This document shows positions 6,279-6,383 of a stretch of 6,383 nucleotides of DNA, piece by piece. The first letter of the stretch is position 1; each line of letters starts with the position of its first letter. A model generated the notes under the pieces. It searched no databases. It was not told the origin of the DNA and saw nothing but the letters and a program-made list of their open reading frames with translations. The translations under genes were made by a program, and so were the position numbers. The stretch is from Solirubrobacterales bacterium 70-9 (GTDB taxonomy: Bacteria; Actinomycetota; Thermoleophilia; Solirubrobacterales; 70-9), in NCBI GenBank assembly GCA_001898095.1, contig MKSH01000152.1:1-6383 (forward strand). Reading direction: 5' to 3'.

Positions 6279-6383
6279 CTACGCCTGGGGCTTTTTGCGC
6301 GGCGAGCGGCGGGGCGAGGCGGGTTTCTTCGCCGCCGGCTTGGAGGCGATGGCCGGCTTTTCCGCCCCCGGTTTCGCGCGCGA
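6279..6383 (-). CDS. C-terminal tail of an unidentified Lys/Pro/Ala-rich protein (partial, 5' end outside window)
   Basis: A - strand frame enters from the right edge and stops at TAG 6281-6279, giving 34 residues rich in Lys, Pro, Ala and Arg (for example KPAAKKPASPRRSPRKKPQA). About 30 of the 34 codons end in G or C, clearly more than in the other two open frames of this strand, which is why this frame is chosen. Such disordered basic tails are typical of nucleic-acid-binding proteins, for example extended HU-like proteins. In some actinobacteria the gene before gatC is ligA (DNA ligase), but nothing visible here shows a ligase domain. The gene ends 24 bases before gatC and may be co-transcribed with it. 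Confidence 0.5.
   Translation of the reverse strand, partial: SRAKPGAEKPAIASKPAAKKPASPRRSPRKKPQA

Overview
The window is about 70% GC with a strong G/C third-position bias. It reads as ordinary chromosomal DNA of a high-GC actinobacterium. The gene set, the start-codon use and the DUF2304-glycosyltransferase fusion would suit the class Thermoleophilia (Solirubrobacterales), but that placement is an inference and no marker gene here settles it. No rRNA, tRNA, CRISPR array, transposase or phage gene was seen.

Layout. At the left edge (+ strand) is the C-terminal tail of an unidentified membrane protein. It overlaps by 13 bases a family 2 glycosyltransferase with an N-terminal three-helix DUF2304-like membrane region (149-1216). 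This + strand pair ends 7 bases from a convergent - strand gene. Everything else is on the - strand. Read in the transcribed direction from the right edge it runs: the Lys/Pro/Ala-rich tail of an unidentified gene (6279-6383), gatC, gatA, gatB, a type II NADH dehydrogenase (ndh), and a 95-residue two-helix membrane protein with a zinc ribbon.

How the genes work together. gatC, gatA and gatB form a compact, translationally coupled operon. It encodes the tRNA-dependent amidotransferase that converts misacylated Glu-tRNA(Gln) and/or Asp-tRNA(Asn) to the correct aminoacyl-tRNA. ndh passes electrons from NADH to quinone at the membrane without pumping protons. It has its own control region: a perfect 8-3-8 palindrome (2884-2902) lies over the predicted -35 element, and the -10 is placed so that the transcript would begin at the ATG (leaderless). 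The glycosyltransferase and its upstream membrane partner probably act in polyprenyl-phosphate sugar or cell-envelope glycan synthesis.

Non-coding signals. Imperfect hairpins follow the stop codons of both gatB and ndh, and their 5' arms share the same 11-base sequence. They look like members of one family of 3'-end hairpins without a T tract. A small palindrome also spans the two facing stop codons at 1208-1233. There is no gene-free stretch longer than 300 bases. I see no undescribed multi-gene system here. The most notable items are the ndh operator/leaderless promoter, the paired 3' hairpins, and an unusual low-complexity segment in GatA.
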